64,000 nucleotides of DNA from Theristus sp. LFF4_11 (GCA_030248135.1 JASANC010003530.1:1-64000); one strand, 5' to 3'; positions 40,115-53,621 are shown, counted from the stretch's first letter. Notes: generated by a model from the sequence alone, not told the origin. Numbers and translations are program-made.

Positions 40115-40494
40115 TGCAATGTCAGTACAATGTTTTATGGGGCCGACCTATAAGACAGAAACTTCAAATGTCGCGAAACTCGCAAATCGGCAGTTTATAA
40201 AATACGGTACATTACATTGTGCTCATGCATTGACACACACATCAGCTTTTTCTTTCAATCGATGCGGCAAATACGTAAATGCACTGACATTTCCGAACTA
40301 AACCGAAATTTTCCGGCGCAAGCAAATCACGCGCACGCCTGACTTAGTACCTATTTAGATTTGCCACGATGCTTAGCCGTCTCTGTATTTTTACTTTCAA
40401 AAGGGTAACACATTTGATAGTTTAAGACACATAGCATTTATAGCGGAACATGTAGACGGCAATGACAGACAGCACAAGTGCATGGAGTTAAACA
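40115..40494 (-). repeat. 5' LTR
   Basis: 380 bp, near-identical to 32621-33004. Transcription towards lower coordinates would read directly into ORF1. Confidence 0.93.
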
Positions 40495-43400
40495 AGGCAT
40501 ATTCAAAACTGGAGGTCCTGCAAATGTTTTCTTTGATAGTCCAAGAGCGTAACAATTTAGAAAAACCAGTTTTTCAAGATAGAACGTTTCGCGCAATAAC
40601 GATAAACGACTGTTACCCTGGTAATTCATTGATAACACGGTGAAAGCAAAGAGAGAGTTCTAAATATAATCAGAGCCATGTTTTAGACGTCGTCGTCCGG
40701 CTCAACGTGAAAAATTGACAGTGCCACACTTGAGGACAACATGTCACGGTGCGAGACACGATTAGTTACTTGGTGATTTTCGCGTTACATAAAACCGCTT
40801 TACTTCTACAGTTATGCTCGAGCATATCCGACATCATCAAGATTCAAGTTCTCAGAAACCAGCACTGTTCAAGTGGTTGTCCTTTTCATTCCGATCACGC
40901 GGCAAATGCAAATTGGTCTCGGGTAACGCAATAAATTTCATTCCTGTGTTCTCCCGGGTCGCTTACAGCGATTGAAAGAAAACAAGCAACCTTCAGGATG
41001 TAATTTGAGGCAGCAGCAGTAACCGAAAGTTCTTTGCGTTCCACTCTGCGTGCTTTCCACTGTTTTAATTCGCATTTTTTGGATGCTCTCAGATGTTTTT
41101 TTAGATTTGTACTTTTTAGGTCCTAAATATTTTTTTTGGAAGTTTATCAAAATTTTTAAATAGTTTTTTACAGAAACTTGCAGTTTTGTGCTAGGTTTCA
41201 TTTAGCACAATGGCATCTGCATTCTAAAGTGGTGTGTGAATACGAAATAGTTACGCCGAAAACATGTTGTCGTCAACAAAATATTTAGGCGCATTTATTC
41301 CAGTCGATTGAGCCGTAGAATTCAGAAAAAACTGTCGGATATTCAAGCAGACAGTGCTTTTGAACAATGGTTGACCATGGCGCCGCGCAAAAAAATTTCT
41401 GAGCTTTATTTATTTGTAAATGCAATGAATTACACAATAAATACTGAAATCTGCAGCTAAACCGACACGATTCGCTAATTGCATTACAAATTCTGAACCT
41501 GAAATAAAGCATACAAAAGATTCGTGATTGTGAAGCTGCATTAGTGTGGTTTCACTAATTTTGCCCTAACTCGGTGAATGGCTGGCTTAAAAATATGCCA
41601 CAACAACAATTCAACAACAACAAGTTGTAGGTAAAATTCAACTTTTTTAACAGCAGGATCAGAAGTATTCAAACAGAGAAAATCATAAACTATAACTTTT
41701 GCACAACTGACTTCGTAAGCTACTTTTTCCGAACGTTTTTTCAAAGCTAGAATGTAAGCTGATTCAATTTCTTTTGAAAAGCCATGTCTTGTGCTTCTTT
41801 CGCTCTCGCTTTTGCTGATTGGTCGCAGTGGGACAAAGGACGGAGGCGGATCAAATTAGACCATTGGAGAAAAGCACCATTTTGGAGACAGAAAATGGCT
41901 GTGCTGCAACAGGCCCTGTGCACTACACTAAATCTGTGTTTTTTGCTGCGCTTTTTTTAACTTTAACATTTGTGGAGTTTTTGTTGACGTGAAATATTGA
42001 AACAAAGAAAAGCCATCCGCTGCTACACTAGCCTAGTTTCCGCAGAAAAAATACTCCAGACTCTTGTTCCGGAAAACTTCAAAATACCCGAGTTATCAGA
42101 ACGCACGTGGTAAGAAATTTAATCTTGCCCCAACGGTGCTTGATGTTGGATGAATAATACTTTTTTGATAACTAACATGGCAGCCAAGCCACACAACAAA
42201 ATATCATTAGCACAAACCAGCAGAAAAGTGGCTACATGTAATTATCATTACATGGATATGTATGAGTGTTATGTTACAGACAGAATTTGTAATCAACCCT
42301 CTGCCTGGGTTTCACAGGTTCAAGTAATGTATAAGATATTCTGAGATATAAAGACGTTGAAAAAGAAAGTAGCAATGCAAGCATATTGGTAAACTGATGA
42401 AGTAGCAAACAATAGTTTTACTTTGCAAAAACGTCAGAAAAATTGATGTCATACACCGCAGAAAATGTGTTGCGTGGTTGTTTTTATGGCTAAAATAATC
42501 AGCGGGAAAATGTGATGAGGGGGTAAAGTGCATAAATGTTTAGTTCTGGGAAAATCTGATGAAAGAAAAAATTCAAAACTGTTATAGGCTCACGAAAAAT
42601 GGTGGGTGCTTCGATTTGTAAAAAGAAGTTCTCCATCGCAACGAACAGTAACAGAAACGATATAATTTTCCAAAAGAAAAATATCAAACAATATTGGTTA
42701 TTTGAAAAATTGATAAATGAAAAAATAAGAGGTTTTAACCAGAAACAGTAATCTCCTAACCCTTTTCTGCCACACCTTTCTAGTACGGATAATGAAGAGG
42801 GAACCTGATTAGATTACACAAAAAGAACGATTTTTTGCTGTATTGTTGTGATTGTGATAAGATGATATGTGTGAATTGTAAAAAATGTGGAATTTTTATG
42901 AGATATAAAAAATCATAGAAGATATGTTGTGTCATGCACAGGCATGACAAAAGTTGTCGCTGAAAAAACTTTACTTTTCTGAGAATTTTGTTCAAAAACC
43001 TGGACAGAAAACATACAGCTTCCACGTACATTTTTTGCCCTTTCGTTCACTTTGGTTTTTTGTTTGCAAGAAAGAACGAGTAAAGTACGTAAAAAACCAT
43101 CAAAAGTCACGAGAAAATGTAATTTTTTACTTTTATCTGAACAAGAATGAAAAAGGAAAAATGAATCGTTGGTGAGATAAAAATGAAAGGTCGTAAATTA
43201 TTTAGCGAAAACTGTGTGACCATTCATCACATTTTGGCCCCGCCCAATTTGCAGAAAATGAGACATAGTTTTTTTAAAACCGATCGTTAAAAATGACATA
43301 CGCCACGATGCAGATTATAAAAGTTCACACGTCGCACATTCAAAATTATCGGATTGCAGAAATGCATTTTTGGTTTTCAATAGCAAAACTGAAAAAAAGG

Positions 43401-46400
43401 ACCGATATGTTGTCATGCCATGCCCCAAATGAATAAAAAAATTCAGGGTCACTGAACCTTTGTATCATAATTTTTCATCGCAAACATATGAATAAACAAA
43501 ACATTCGATATCATTACTGGGCTGTGATACCATACCAGCGGCGTCTCATCTGTTTTTTTTTAAATTTCAAAATTGGTCTCAAAAGCCAAACAAGGTATTT
43601 GTACTTTGCGCATTTTAAAATTGCTTTTAGCATATTTTCTCAAACGTTGTTAACTGAAATCGGACTTTAAAATTACATTTTCCACATAAAATACCCGGAA
43701 ATACAAAAAAGTCAAAAATGAAAGTACACTTCACATTCAAAATTTTCCATTCTCTCACGCAAACAAAAATATGGCTGTTTGCAACATTATTTTTCAACCG
43801 TACAATGTACATGTAGATGATGCAGACAAACCTACGGACAAAGGTTTTATATCTGAGAAAGCGCGTTCGAAAAAAGGACGGGACATTCAGAAATAATCCA
43901 GAAGCGTTAGCCGCGCAATTGAAAGATCACCCATCAAATCTCTCGTGAATTTCACGGCGAAAAGACACGCATATATTTTTTTCCTATATTTATTTAGGCG
44001 CAAACAATAAAAGAACATAAATATCTACGCAACATGGTGTTATTGGTGTGGTGGGGCGTCGAATTTCGGGGTTAAATCAGTGTGACATATTTTTCATCAT
44101 TCATTCACGGATTTTTAAAGTATTTTTCAATAAGTTTCAACCGCATCAGGCTTTTCAGATTTAACAATAAAATTATCCTTAAAAATGCAAAAAAATCAAA
44201 TCGCCAATAAATAAGCTGTGGAATGACCAGCCGCTCGACAAGAGAATTCACGTTGCTAGGTGATGCAATTTCTGCGTTAATATCAAAATCACGGAGGTCT
44301 CAACATATGAGACAGATGTTTGGGCCATTGAAACATATTGCATGAACATGCATCACGGTTTGTCCAAATTTAGCGAATGGTTTTCAATTTGAACATTGGA
44401 ATACAGTGTACGCCTATGAACGGCACAATAAACGCAGCCAAAAGCTGCCGCCCACTGCGTGAAAAGGGCAGGCACTTTTTGAACATCGAGTTTCAAGTTT
44501 CAATTATTAGTTTGGTGCCGAAACCGAGACATTTTTCACCAAATGAACATCGACGTGTCAAAATAGTACGTCTCGCAAGTCTAGGAAAAGTTCTTTTCTC
44601 TCTTTCTGGGCCTGCTGGGAACAAATTTCTCTAAAAACGTTTTAGTGATGACGCACACAAGGTGTAGAAGACAAAAAATGCGGAGGTGTTGAAGAAAACG
44701 TGAACAAGTGACACATCTGCTGTGTGTGTCGGCCCAATTGTGGGTCTCTAGAAATTTCAAAGTATTGCTCAGCATCAAGCGCAGAAATACAGCAGTTTAA
44801 AAAAAATCATAGAAGCAAATCACAGAAAACGTTCAAAAGCGTGACAAGCAGAAGCAGATGATGCGTTGAGGCAAACGGAACGACGTGTTCAAAGCTCAAA
44901 CAGAAGCCCCATGGAACAGCGCGACTAAAAAACGACTAACACTTTGCATGAGAACGGATGGGGCCAACTCGACTGTTCCTGGTGCGCCAAAAACCGCAGC
45001 GGGAAGCAGTTCAGCTGATAAACGCCAATGAAACGCTTCTCATTTGCCCATTTCAGAGTGCGAAAAACGGAATGCACGGGCGGAGCAACTGTAAGCGTCA
45101 TTGACGCGCTTCATACGTCACTTGGGTTCTTTTTCTCAATTGATGCTTTTCGGCGCAACGAAATTTTATCGCGTATATTTTTTAGGTATCCGATTTGTAA
45201 AGTTTGTTTCAGGCACTGGTTTTTGTTTATTGGAAATTGAGTCACGAGCAACGAAAATAAACAGATTTTTACGGAAAGTGCCAGCGCATGCGGCGTTTCA
45301 CAAGATGTAGAATGGAACTTTCATCGGAAAACTTCAAACAAAATCAGAAATAGCAACAAAATAAGAAATTGCACTTATTCCGCCAACTCGTGGCAGGAGC
45401 GCTGAGTGTAGCAAGCTCTGCAACTACACGCAGGATTCGGGTGTCGACTTACGAGCTACAGTGTATAAGTCAGTTGTTGGAACAAAAACTTGGGACAGGA
45501 CAAACCTAAAGATCAGGAACAATGATGTGAACGCGAACATCAAAATCAATTTCAAACTTAAAATCGAAAATTGAGAAAGTAGCGCAAGTAATAAACACAA
45601 AGTGGTAAACTTTACAAATGATACATTCGGATCCTGGCGATATTTCGCTTATTTCGCATAACAGAATACGCAGGATGCCAACGCAACACAGAAGCTTCCA
45701 ATAATCGAATCACACGCGCCGCCGCGGTCGCTTCAAGCCTGGCACCGAAAAAAAACCCTCGGTGTTGTCCGGCCTCTTTTTCTGTTGTGTCATTCCAGTG
45801 GATCGGTTCATCCAATCCAACTTTATGGGGTTTTGTTAGCTGACAGTTGAAAGAAAGTGAAATGCGAAAAAAATTTTGAGGCAAAAAAGAGACTGTGAGT
45901 GAACAGCGATCGAACCGATTTTTTGCGGCAAAGTTTAAGATTGCGGTATGAAACAGCTGCTTTACAAATGTTATTTTCAATCTGACAAACATCAACGTAT
46001 CGACATGATGAATGCTCAAGTTAAAAGAAATTCTGATTTGCTTCAGCTTGGCCGTTTGATTAACCCACCCAACAACAAAGTTTTTGTTTGATCTTGAACA
46101 AGTTTTCAAGCAACGCACAGGGTGAGACTGAGACAAGGATTGATGATGTGCCGTGAATCTCACTTTCGGTCTGAATAACACAATTTTGAACAACAAAAAA
46201 ACACTTCTTTGTCAAGCACAGAGTTCTTTAGGGCACGATTGTTTTTGTCTCGATAATTGAGTTTTAGGTTCAAAGTTTGACAGTGAAGTTTGAGGATAAA
46301 AACACAATTTCGGGGCAAGACTTTAGTTCGGAAAAACACAAATTACATGAAGCAGATGCGAAGCAAGCTGAGTGGAACCAAAAAGGAACAAGTATCTATG

Positions 46401-49400
46401 TATGCTGGATTCAACGAAAACCAAATTCAATAACCAAAATGCGCAACGCTTTATGGGGACATAACGCTTTTTTGGTTCTCTTTTTACCAAATCCAGGCAA
46501 TCCAGCCAACAGCTTCTACATACGAAAACTAAACAAATAAACGAAAACTGAAATTTTCTATTATTTACGCACAAGTACTAAAACACTGATTTGTCTACCA
46601 TAAATGTTTGTGGACACGGTATGCTGCTTACACCAGCCATATACATAGAATCCACAAAAAGACCATGCAAAAAGTAAAAACGTTGGAATTGTCAGTTGAG
46701 AATGAGACCCGAGGGCAAGCGTAAAGTGATTTTGATTTCTGGTTGCTGCGTCTGGCTAATAGCAAACAGGCCCCAAACTCGGCCAACCGTATGGCTTTAT
46801 TTCAATTTTATTTGGTTTCGCTGCCGAAAATTCAAGGGCTGTCGTACATGTACGGTAATTGATTCATTGCATGGCCATTTGAATATTTATTCAGTTCATT
46901 TATTTGTCCAAAGGACGATCAAGCAACAGAAAAGGACACCCAAGCGTATTGCACTATTTCGAATTCATTTAGCCGTGTATGGTTTTGAGTTTCACAAGGC
47001 ATTTCATTTTCCTCTCTTTAAATTTCAAATAAGTTCCGAAAACAGTTTAGATAAATAGACAATGAGTGAGGACACGTATCGTAAAGAAAGAAACCCTGAA
47101 GCGGCACAGAATAGGGATAACAGTACAGTTTAATGAAAATATGTTCATGTGAAACGCACGACGAACTGTCATGCTGAAAGAAAACGTGTCACAGGACTTG
47201 CATTCGTTTCTTGAAAAGCCACCAAGACCAATTAAAATAGTTGTGCCTTGGCAGGATAAGACCAAACGATTGCATATTAGGCATACCTGCAAGATTCCAT
47301 GGAATGGAGACTGCTAACTAAATGACGAAAATGTTGACTTTTGTCAGTTTGGCAGGAAACTACTAACATAACCAGTCAGAATTTTGAAAATGAAAACGGT
47401 ATTTGCTGATAACGGCAAGATTTGGAAACAACGAACGATTATCAGCAGCATGCTGTTGCTATGCTTGTTGCAATAATGATCTCTGCCATTGCGTGACAAG
47501 CACCCTTTCAGAAAATCGTTTTGGTGACGGCTAAAACGGCGCCCACCCAGTAAACGCAGCACGCTTCCATGAAGAGCTCGAATTTTTTGCATGTCTCTGA
47601 ATAGAAGGGCCCATAAGCTTATTATTGCAGTTTATTCTGAATACGAAGTAATGGAGACCACACAGAAACTGAAAATACCCAGTTTATTTATCAAGAATAT
47701 ATTTTTATTGGCGATATGGGTGAGCGGCAATGGTGCAACTACCTTCAACTTTGTGCTTATTATGACCGATAGACCGCTGCTTAGACGGCTTGAGGCCATT
47801 GAATCGGCACGGCAAAACCAACACCAAACTTACGCTCACATTCAGAAAATGAATTTGTAAAAATATAAACTAATTATTCGCGTGACAAAAGGTGCGCACA
47901 AGCAACTTCTGAGACAGCAATATAATTTATCATTGTGAATTTTAAAGTATAACTAAGAGAAAGCAGCAAAACATTGCTTAATTTTGATACAAATGAAAAC
48001 GAATGTCGAGATGGATAAATGTTCAGAATCAGTTCCCATTTAATCAGCAGCTGCATCATACAAAACTTTTGAACTAAACCAATTTGATAAACTTGTGTGA
48101 ACATAATATACACGTACAAAAATAAGCAAGCTGTCAAAAATGATAATACCTCTCACCGTGTGCTTTGTCTGCGAACAAACAAACAAAACTCAAGATTCCA
48201 CAAAACAAAAGCACAGTTTAAGGGGACACTATTTTTCACCCTAACCCGAGCGCAGAATCTCGCGTTTGCAGTTGCCGTTTTTCTGCGCACGCAGTTCTTT
48301 TAAATTAGCACTTCAACTTGTCACCGACAGAGTTTCAGCTGATGGAATGATATATTTCAGAGAAAAGTGCCACTGACACTTGAACACGCGCCTCTTATAC
48401 GTACTTCGGGGAGGGATAACACGACTGAAAGTTCTGTAGATTTGATGAATTATGTTATTTACTCATCGAAAACACAGGAAAGTGGAAAAGTTGCTAGTAT
48501 TTACGTACTAACACCGCGACACATGTCTGTGCTCTTGCGTTGTGTTTTGTTTTCATACAGTTCTTTCTGCAAGGCTAACTACCACAGAAAATGACATTTT
48601 GAGTTTGGACAAACACTCGGGATGCAAACACGGGACGATACACATTGGTCTTTCTGTCAATACAGCATGCTTCCTCTTGCTTTTGCAGTATTTCAAACCC
48701 TCAGATCGCAGGAAACAGATTCAACGGAAACCACAAAAAACAGGTGAAACTTGAAAAGTTCAACAGACTTGGCGCTTCAATAAGAAAAAATATAAAAACT
48801 GCGAGGTTTACGTTGTGTCAGGGTACCTACAAAACCTTTCAGCGCAAAAGCACTAGAAATCAATTACTCGAATGCATGCATTTATTTGTGATAAATGTCA
48901 CTTGTACAATGCAATTAATCTCAATGGCCGGCCAATTGAAAACAAAACACTGTTGGTGTAATCCTAAGCACATAGGCAGATAACACAGTTCCACAACGCA
49001 GCATTACCGGAAGTTTGACTTTCGAAATTCCCACGTGTGTGAGACCAGAGACCGACCGACCGAAGCAGCAAGATCAACATTTTCACACAGAAAAAACGCA
49101 CAAGTGGCAGAGAAGTGAAACAACGATACGAGACATTTGCATCTATTTCAGGTCACACGACCTGTCACATACAGTTAGAAGAAAAATTGGTTAATTAGAA
49201 GCTGACACAATATTGTTACTGAAACACAGAAATGGTGCTGATAACGCAACGGACTCTTGATCAATGAACGCTGTACGCCAAAATGACACATTTTTACATG
49301 ACAGCTGCGATATTTTGATAATTCCCTCAAGTTTTATGCTTGCATTTAAAAGTTCGAAAGTGATAGGAAAATCTGATGAAAGAAAACTTATAAAAATTTT

Positions 49401-49460
49401 TAGGTTTGTTGAATATGATCTGTTGTTTCTAAATCATAAATTGCAAAACTGGCACACAAC
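40495..49460. other. 9-kb gene-poor AT-rich region
   Basis: I found no conserved protein, tRNA, repeat copy or inverted-repeat element that I can support. All frames are short. The best-looking candidate is a last-exon-like segment on the minus strand at about 45841-45612, behind a pyrimidine-rich acceptor (ACTGTCAG), but no partner exons in phase could be fixed. Confidence 0.4.
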
Positions 49461-50244
49461 TAGGGTTGGCACAGGAAAAAAACGGTTTCTTTTCCGTTTT
49501 AAAACCGGTTTTTTCCAGTTTTTTTCTTGAAAAAATAAAGAACCGGTTTTTTACCTTAAAAATTTTCAAACTTCGTGGTCAAAAATCACAACTCTTCGTT
49601 TGATTGATAAAATGTAAAATTATATTTTTGAAAAAACGGTGCAGTGAACTGTGTCAAACTGAACTGGTGAAGCATCATTTTGCAGAAGCTTTTGTGTCAA
49701 GGGTCAAGTGAAATACGATGAAGACAAGGTGAGTGCTAAACCAAGTGCATATGCAGACTAACCGACAATGTTGTCGATTTGCAAAGGGTAACTGATGAAA
49801 TGTTATTTTTCAAACGCAATCCGCCACCGGTTTCACTTTGCAGTTCTGCAAATCTCGCCCCCTAATCGGGGTCAGCTATCTGGTCTCCTTGCAACCGTCC
49901 CTCCCCGCTCCCCACACCTACACGGTCACTGCCCAGTCTTTGTTTTCAATTTATTGAACGTGCTGCCCTGGAAACCAATAAAAGCGAAATTAATTTGATT
50001 TGAAACAAAAAATTGGGTAGCATTTGGTAGCAAAAATAGCATATTGGGTCGGTTGTATGCCCGAAAACAGCATTTTACGCTGCTCAAAATCACTAATTTT
50101 GATGTATTTCCTATTTTGAGTTCAAGATGCCAAGTTCTGAAAAGTTTAGGAGGTGGGTTTTTTATGGTTTAAAACGGTTTTAAAACGGAAAAGAAACCGG
50201 TTTTTTTTCCTGGCAATATAAAAAACCGGTTTTTTACCAACTCT
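49461..50244. mobile_element. 784-bp non-autonomous element (family D) with 8-bp target duplication
   Basis: Ends TAGGGTTGGCACAGGAAAAA and TTTTTTACCAACTCTA are inverted. Identical CACACAAC lies at 49453-49460 and 50245-50252. Subterminal words AACCGGTTTTTT and AAAACGGTTT recur on both sides in inverted order. No transposase. The ends resemble family B in the first eight bases only. Confidence 0.88.
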
Positions 50245-50252
50245 ACACACAA

Positions 50253-50929
50253 CTGCCATTTTTTAACCCAAACGGCTCATTTTCTATTAAAGTTTTTCAA
50301 AAATCTGTTTGACAAAAGAAATTCAATTCACAAGGCAACAACCAAAGCATAGCACAGCTTGATATTATCTACAAGAACGGGTGTTGAAGACGGTCATTAA
50401 TAAAATTCGACGCAATTTTTAATCCGGGTCGAAGGCCACGAGTCACCTGGTTAGTTTGAATCATTGCTAATTCGGATGAAAAAATCTCCTTCGCAATTCA
50501 GCAACTCAGAAACAGAGACACTGTATATTTTTAGACAGTTGGGTCTGCCTGACAGACGTAAAAAGCGAATGAGTAAATCCATCATCAAATGGATCCAATC
50601 ACCACGGTGAAATCTGCTGCCGCCCGCATGCCGTGCGTGCGTGATAATCGTCCTTGCAATCGGCGATTGTTTTTCTTCTTGTCGCTTCGAATGGATCAAA
50701 TTCTGAAATTACAGAAACTCACATAAATCATAGTTGTTCCAGTCCCTAAAATTAAATATGAACGCGTATTTTAACGGACTGGTTGCTGGTTCACGATGTT
50801 GTTGATGGACAACGCCGCGCTTCTTTGAGACGACAAACGGCAACAGCCAAGAGTTGACTTGACAAGCATAGTTGTTCTGGGGGGCTGGGGGGCCGTGCCA
50901 CCGCGACCCCCCCTAAAACCGGGCACCCC
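50253..50929. other. intergenic with repeat scraps
   Basis: Mostly unassigned. The word CATAGTTGTTC near 50729 and 50869 echoes the hairpin arm at 4001-4073. A short G/C-run stretch lies at 50879-50930. A segment near 50630-50700 resembles part of SF3B1 exon 4 (57779-57896) in reverse: CGATTGTTTTT, CGCTTCGAATGG. Confidence 0.35.
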
Positions 50930-51813
50930 TAGGGTTAGGGGCTTTGAAAAAAAAAAATTTTTTAAATTTTTTTTTCGTTTTTTTAAAAAAAAATTGGATT
51001 TTTTTCAAATTTAAAAAAAATGAAAATTTTTTCTTTTACTTTGCTCTGAAAATTCGATTTATGGCATAATTTTTTGAAAGTTCAAACCAAATTTTCTTCC
51101 CAACTTCTTTGTGTGCTTAGGTAAATGTCATTATTTGGTCATTTTGACCGACGTACTCAATGTTTTTCGATTTGGATGACTTCTAGAGTCAATTTTTTAG
51201 CGTTGAAATGACTTAACTGAATTGAAATATCGTTTCAGAAATCGTTTTCTTGCAACTTAGAACATGTTTTTTCAGTCGGTAGGCCATGAGATGAACATGA
51301 TATTTTGTTGATTGGCGTATGTTATAGGTCTACAATGGAGTTGTGCGATATATTGTTAAACAATTGGAGCGGAGATGTTGGTTAATACCACATCACACGA
51401 CCGTTTTTCAGATACCCGATAACATGGCCACATGTTAAAACTTGCGTGCTGAGCTAAACTAACGTGTTAAACTTGCGTCTGTCAGTTGCCCGCAACTTGA
51501 TCGCGAAATCATGGTACGTGTTTTCGATACGATGATTTGAAGAGTGGGCTCTTGCCATGTGGCAGATAGCATAGCTGGTTGAACCTGAAAGTAAGTGTCT
51601 TGGGGGGGGCGACCGGGTCGACAGGGGTTGCCGACTTAGCTACAGCAAACAGGAATTTTTGAACACAGTCAAATTTTGTCAAAGTCAAGTCAAGTCGAAC
51701 TCAGCTCGACGAGACGCTTCGAACAAACCTAACTTGTAAAAAAAAATTTTAAAAAAAAATTTTTTTTTTTTTTAATTTAAAAAAAATCCGGATTTTTTTT
51801 TCCCCTAACCCTA
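50930..51813. mobile_element. family F inverted-repeat element
   Basis: Ends TAGGGTTAGGGG (50930) and CCCCTAACCCTA (51813) are inverted. The subterminal core TGGCATAATTTTTTGAAAGTTCAA is shared with families A and B. No target duplication could be resolved because both flanks are C-rich. No transposase. Confidence 0.72.
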
Positions 51814-52124
51814 CCCCCCCCCTCACGGTGGTCAGGTCAATCTCTTCTCAATTTTTTCTATAAATACCGTAATTTTTGCATTTTTCTTGACGTTTGTGTC
51901 TGTCCCTGCATATATTTTGTTGTTTCTAACCAAACAAGCAGCTTGTTTGCACAAAATATTCTGTATTTTACAAGAATTTCTGTGTTTTTCTGAGGCAAAA
52001 ATTTGGTATTACCCGTGCGATCCCGTGCACCCCCCCCCACGAAATTTTTCTGCCAGTGCACCCCCCCCCCCTCAGGAAAATTTGCTGCCCGTGCACCCCC
52101 CCCCTCACCGAGAAGGCACCTGAC

Positions 52125-52864
52125 TAGGGTTGTTAAACAAAAATGAAAATTTTTTTTTTTAAAAAAAAAAATGATTAAAAAAAAACAAAAATGCCGATTT
52201 TTTTTTTTAAAAAAAAAAATTCGAAAAATTTTCCTTTAATATGCTCTGAAAACCTCAATTTTGGCACAATTTTTCGAAAGTTCAACAAAAATTTTCTTTG
52301 ATTATACCTCGTAAAACCTTTAGCAGTCGATTTTGGGCCGTTTTACCGACTGATTTTAGGCTTCGACAACATCTGCGATGAAGTTTTTGAGCGTCCCAAA
52401 GCTTAGCCTACCATTTCCGATGCAGATAAGGTGACGATTCGCCTCGCAGAGCGTCCGATTGTGCTCGCTGCTCCGTTTGCAAGCGCTACGTTGTCTGGTT
52501 GCTGCTTCGTGTCGTGTCGTCGCGACACCATCAGAAGAATTGATCGAATTTCAAGGCGGTATGTTTGTCTTCACTTCAGCATTAGCTTAGCTGGGGACAA
52601 TTAGTGACGTTTTGGAGGTCAAAACACAAGAAGAGGCATGGTGACGGTTTGGAAAAGGGGTAATTGAGGTCACCAAAACAAAATCTGCAAAGTTCCGCCA
52701 TACGGGAGTCATTCGGGAGGCGCTTGCATATCATATGTGGTTCTTCGGACTCCCTGATTGATTTAGCACAACTTTGATTTTTGAAATTTTTTTTTTTAAA
52801 AAAAAAATTTTTTTTTTAAAAAAAAAAACAAAAATGACGATTTTTGTTTTTTTTAACAACCCTA
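52125..52864. mobile_element. family B MITE, first of a twin
   Basis: Full-length, with TAGGGTTGTTAAAC and AACAACCCTA ends. The left flank CACCTGAC (52117-52124) is not repeated on its right, but on the right of the next copy. Confidence 0.88.
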
Positions 52865-52880
52865 GGTGTACCCCCCCCAC

Positions 52881-53621
52881 TAGGGTTGTTAAACAAAAAT
52901 GAAAATTTTTTTTTTTAAAAAAAAAAGTGATTAAAAAAAAAACAAAAATGCCGATTTTTTTTTTAAAAAAAAAAAATTCGAAAAATTTTCCTCCAATATG
53001 CTCTGAAAACCTCAATTTTGGCAAAATTTTTCGAAAGTTCAACAAAAATTTTCTTTGATTATACCTCGTAAAACCTTTAGCAGTCGATTTTGGGCCGTTT
53101 TACCGACTGATTTTAGGCTACGACAACATCTGCGATGAAGTTTTTGAGCGTCCCAAAGCTTGGCCTACCATTTCCGATGCAGATAAGGTGACGATTCGCC
53201 TCGCAGAGCGTCCGATTGTGCTCGATGCTCCGTTTGCAAGCGCTACGTTGTCTGGTTGCTGCTTCGTGTCGTGTCGTCGCGACACCATCAGAAGAATTGA
53301 TCGAATTTCAAGGCGGTATGTTGGTCTTCACTTCAGCATTAGTTTAGCTGGGGACAATTAGTGACGTTTTGGAGGTCAAAACACAAGAAGAGGCATGGTG
53401 ACGGTTTGGAAAAGAGGTAATTGAGGTCACCAAAACAAAATCTGCAAAGTTCCGTCATATGGGAGTCATTCGGGAGGCGCTTGCATATCATATGTGGTTC
53501 TTCGGACTCCCTGATTGATTTAGCACAACTTTGATTTTTGAAATTTTTTTTTTTTAAAAAAAAATTTTTTTTTTTAAAAAAAAAACAAAAATGGCGATTT
53601 TTGTTTTTTTTAACAACCCTA
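52881..53621. mobile_element. family B MITE, second of a twin
   Basis: Full-length, same orientation as the first, 16 bp away. Its right flank CACCTGAC (53622-53629) duplicates the left flank of the first copy. Confidence 0.88.

Larger units (their letters stand above)
32621..40494 (-). mobile_element. complete LTR retroelement without reverse transcriptase, carrying an exonuclease ORF
   Basis: Two LTRs (384 and 380 bp) bound 7.1 kb of internal sequence with two long minus-strand frames. In element orientation the LTRs begin TGTTTAAC and end CATTGCA, the usual TG...CA. Five substitutions and a 4-bp gap separate them, so the insertion is young. ORF1 is Gag-protease-integrase-like; ORF2 is an exonuclease. 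Neither frame, nor the roughly 1.5 kb of internal non-coding DNA, contains a reverse transcriptase or RNase H motif. No matching target duplication is visible next to the LTRs (low-coordinate flank GTACAG, high-coordinate flank AGGCAT). The 5' leader is only 19 nt and does not start with TGG, so no ordinary tRNA primer site is seen. Confidence 0.88.

Noticed and set aside
32619..40496. A target-site duplication of AG around the LTR element
   Set aside because: AG also occurs at both inner LTR edges, so it is part of the LTR or chance, not a duplication.
45612..47592. Three minus-strand segments as a mitochondrial-protein gene (about 47592, 47290 and 45841)
   Set aside because: The first segment looks like a targeting peptide and the last has a good acceptor, but the phases do not join without a stop or a weak donor, and I do not recognise the product.
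50930..50945. TAGGGTTAGGGG as telomeric DNA
   Set aside because: It is mirrored at 51802-51813 as an inverted end of a transposable element; no tandem array.
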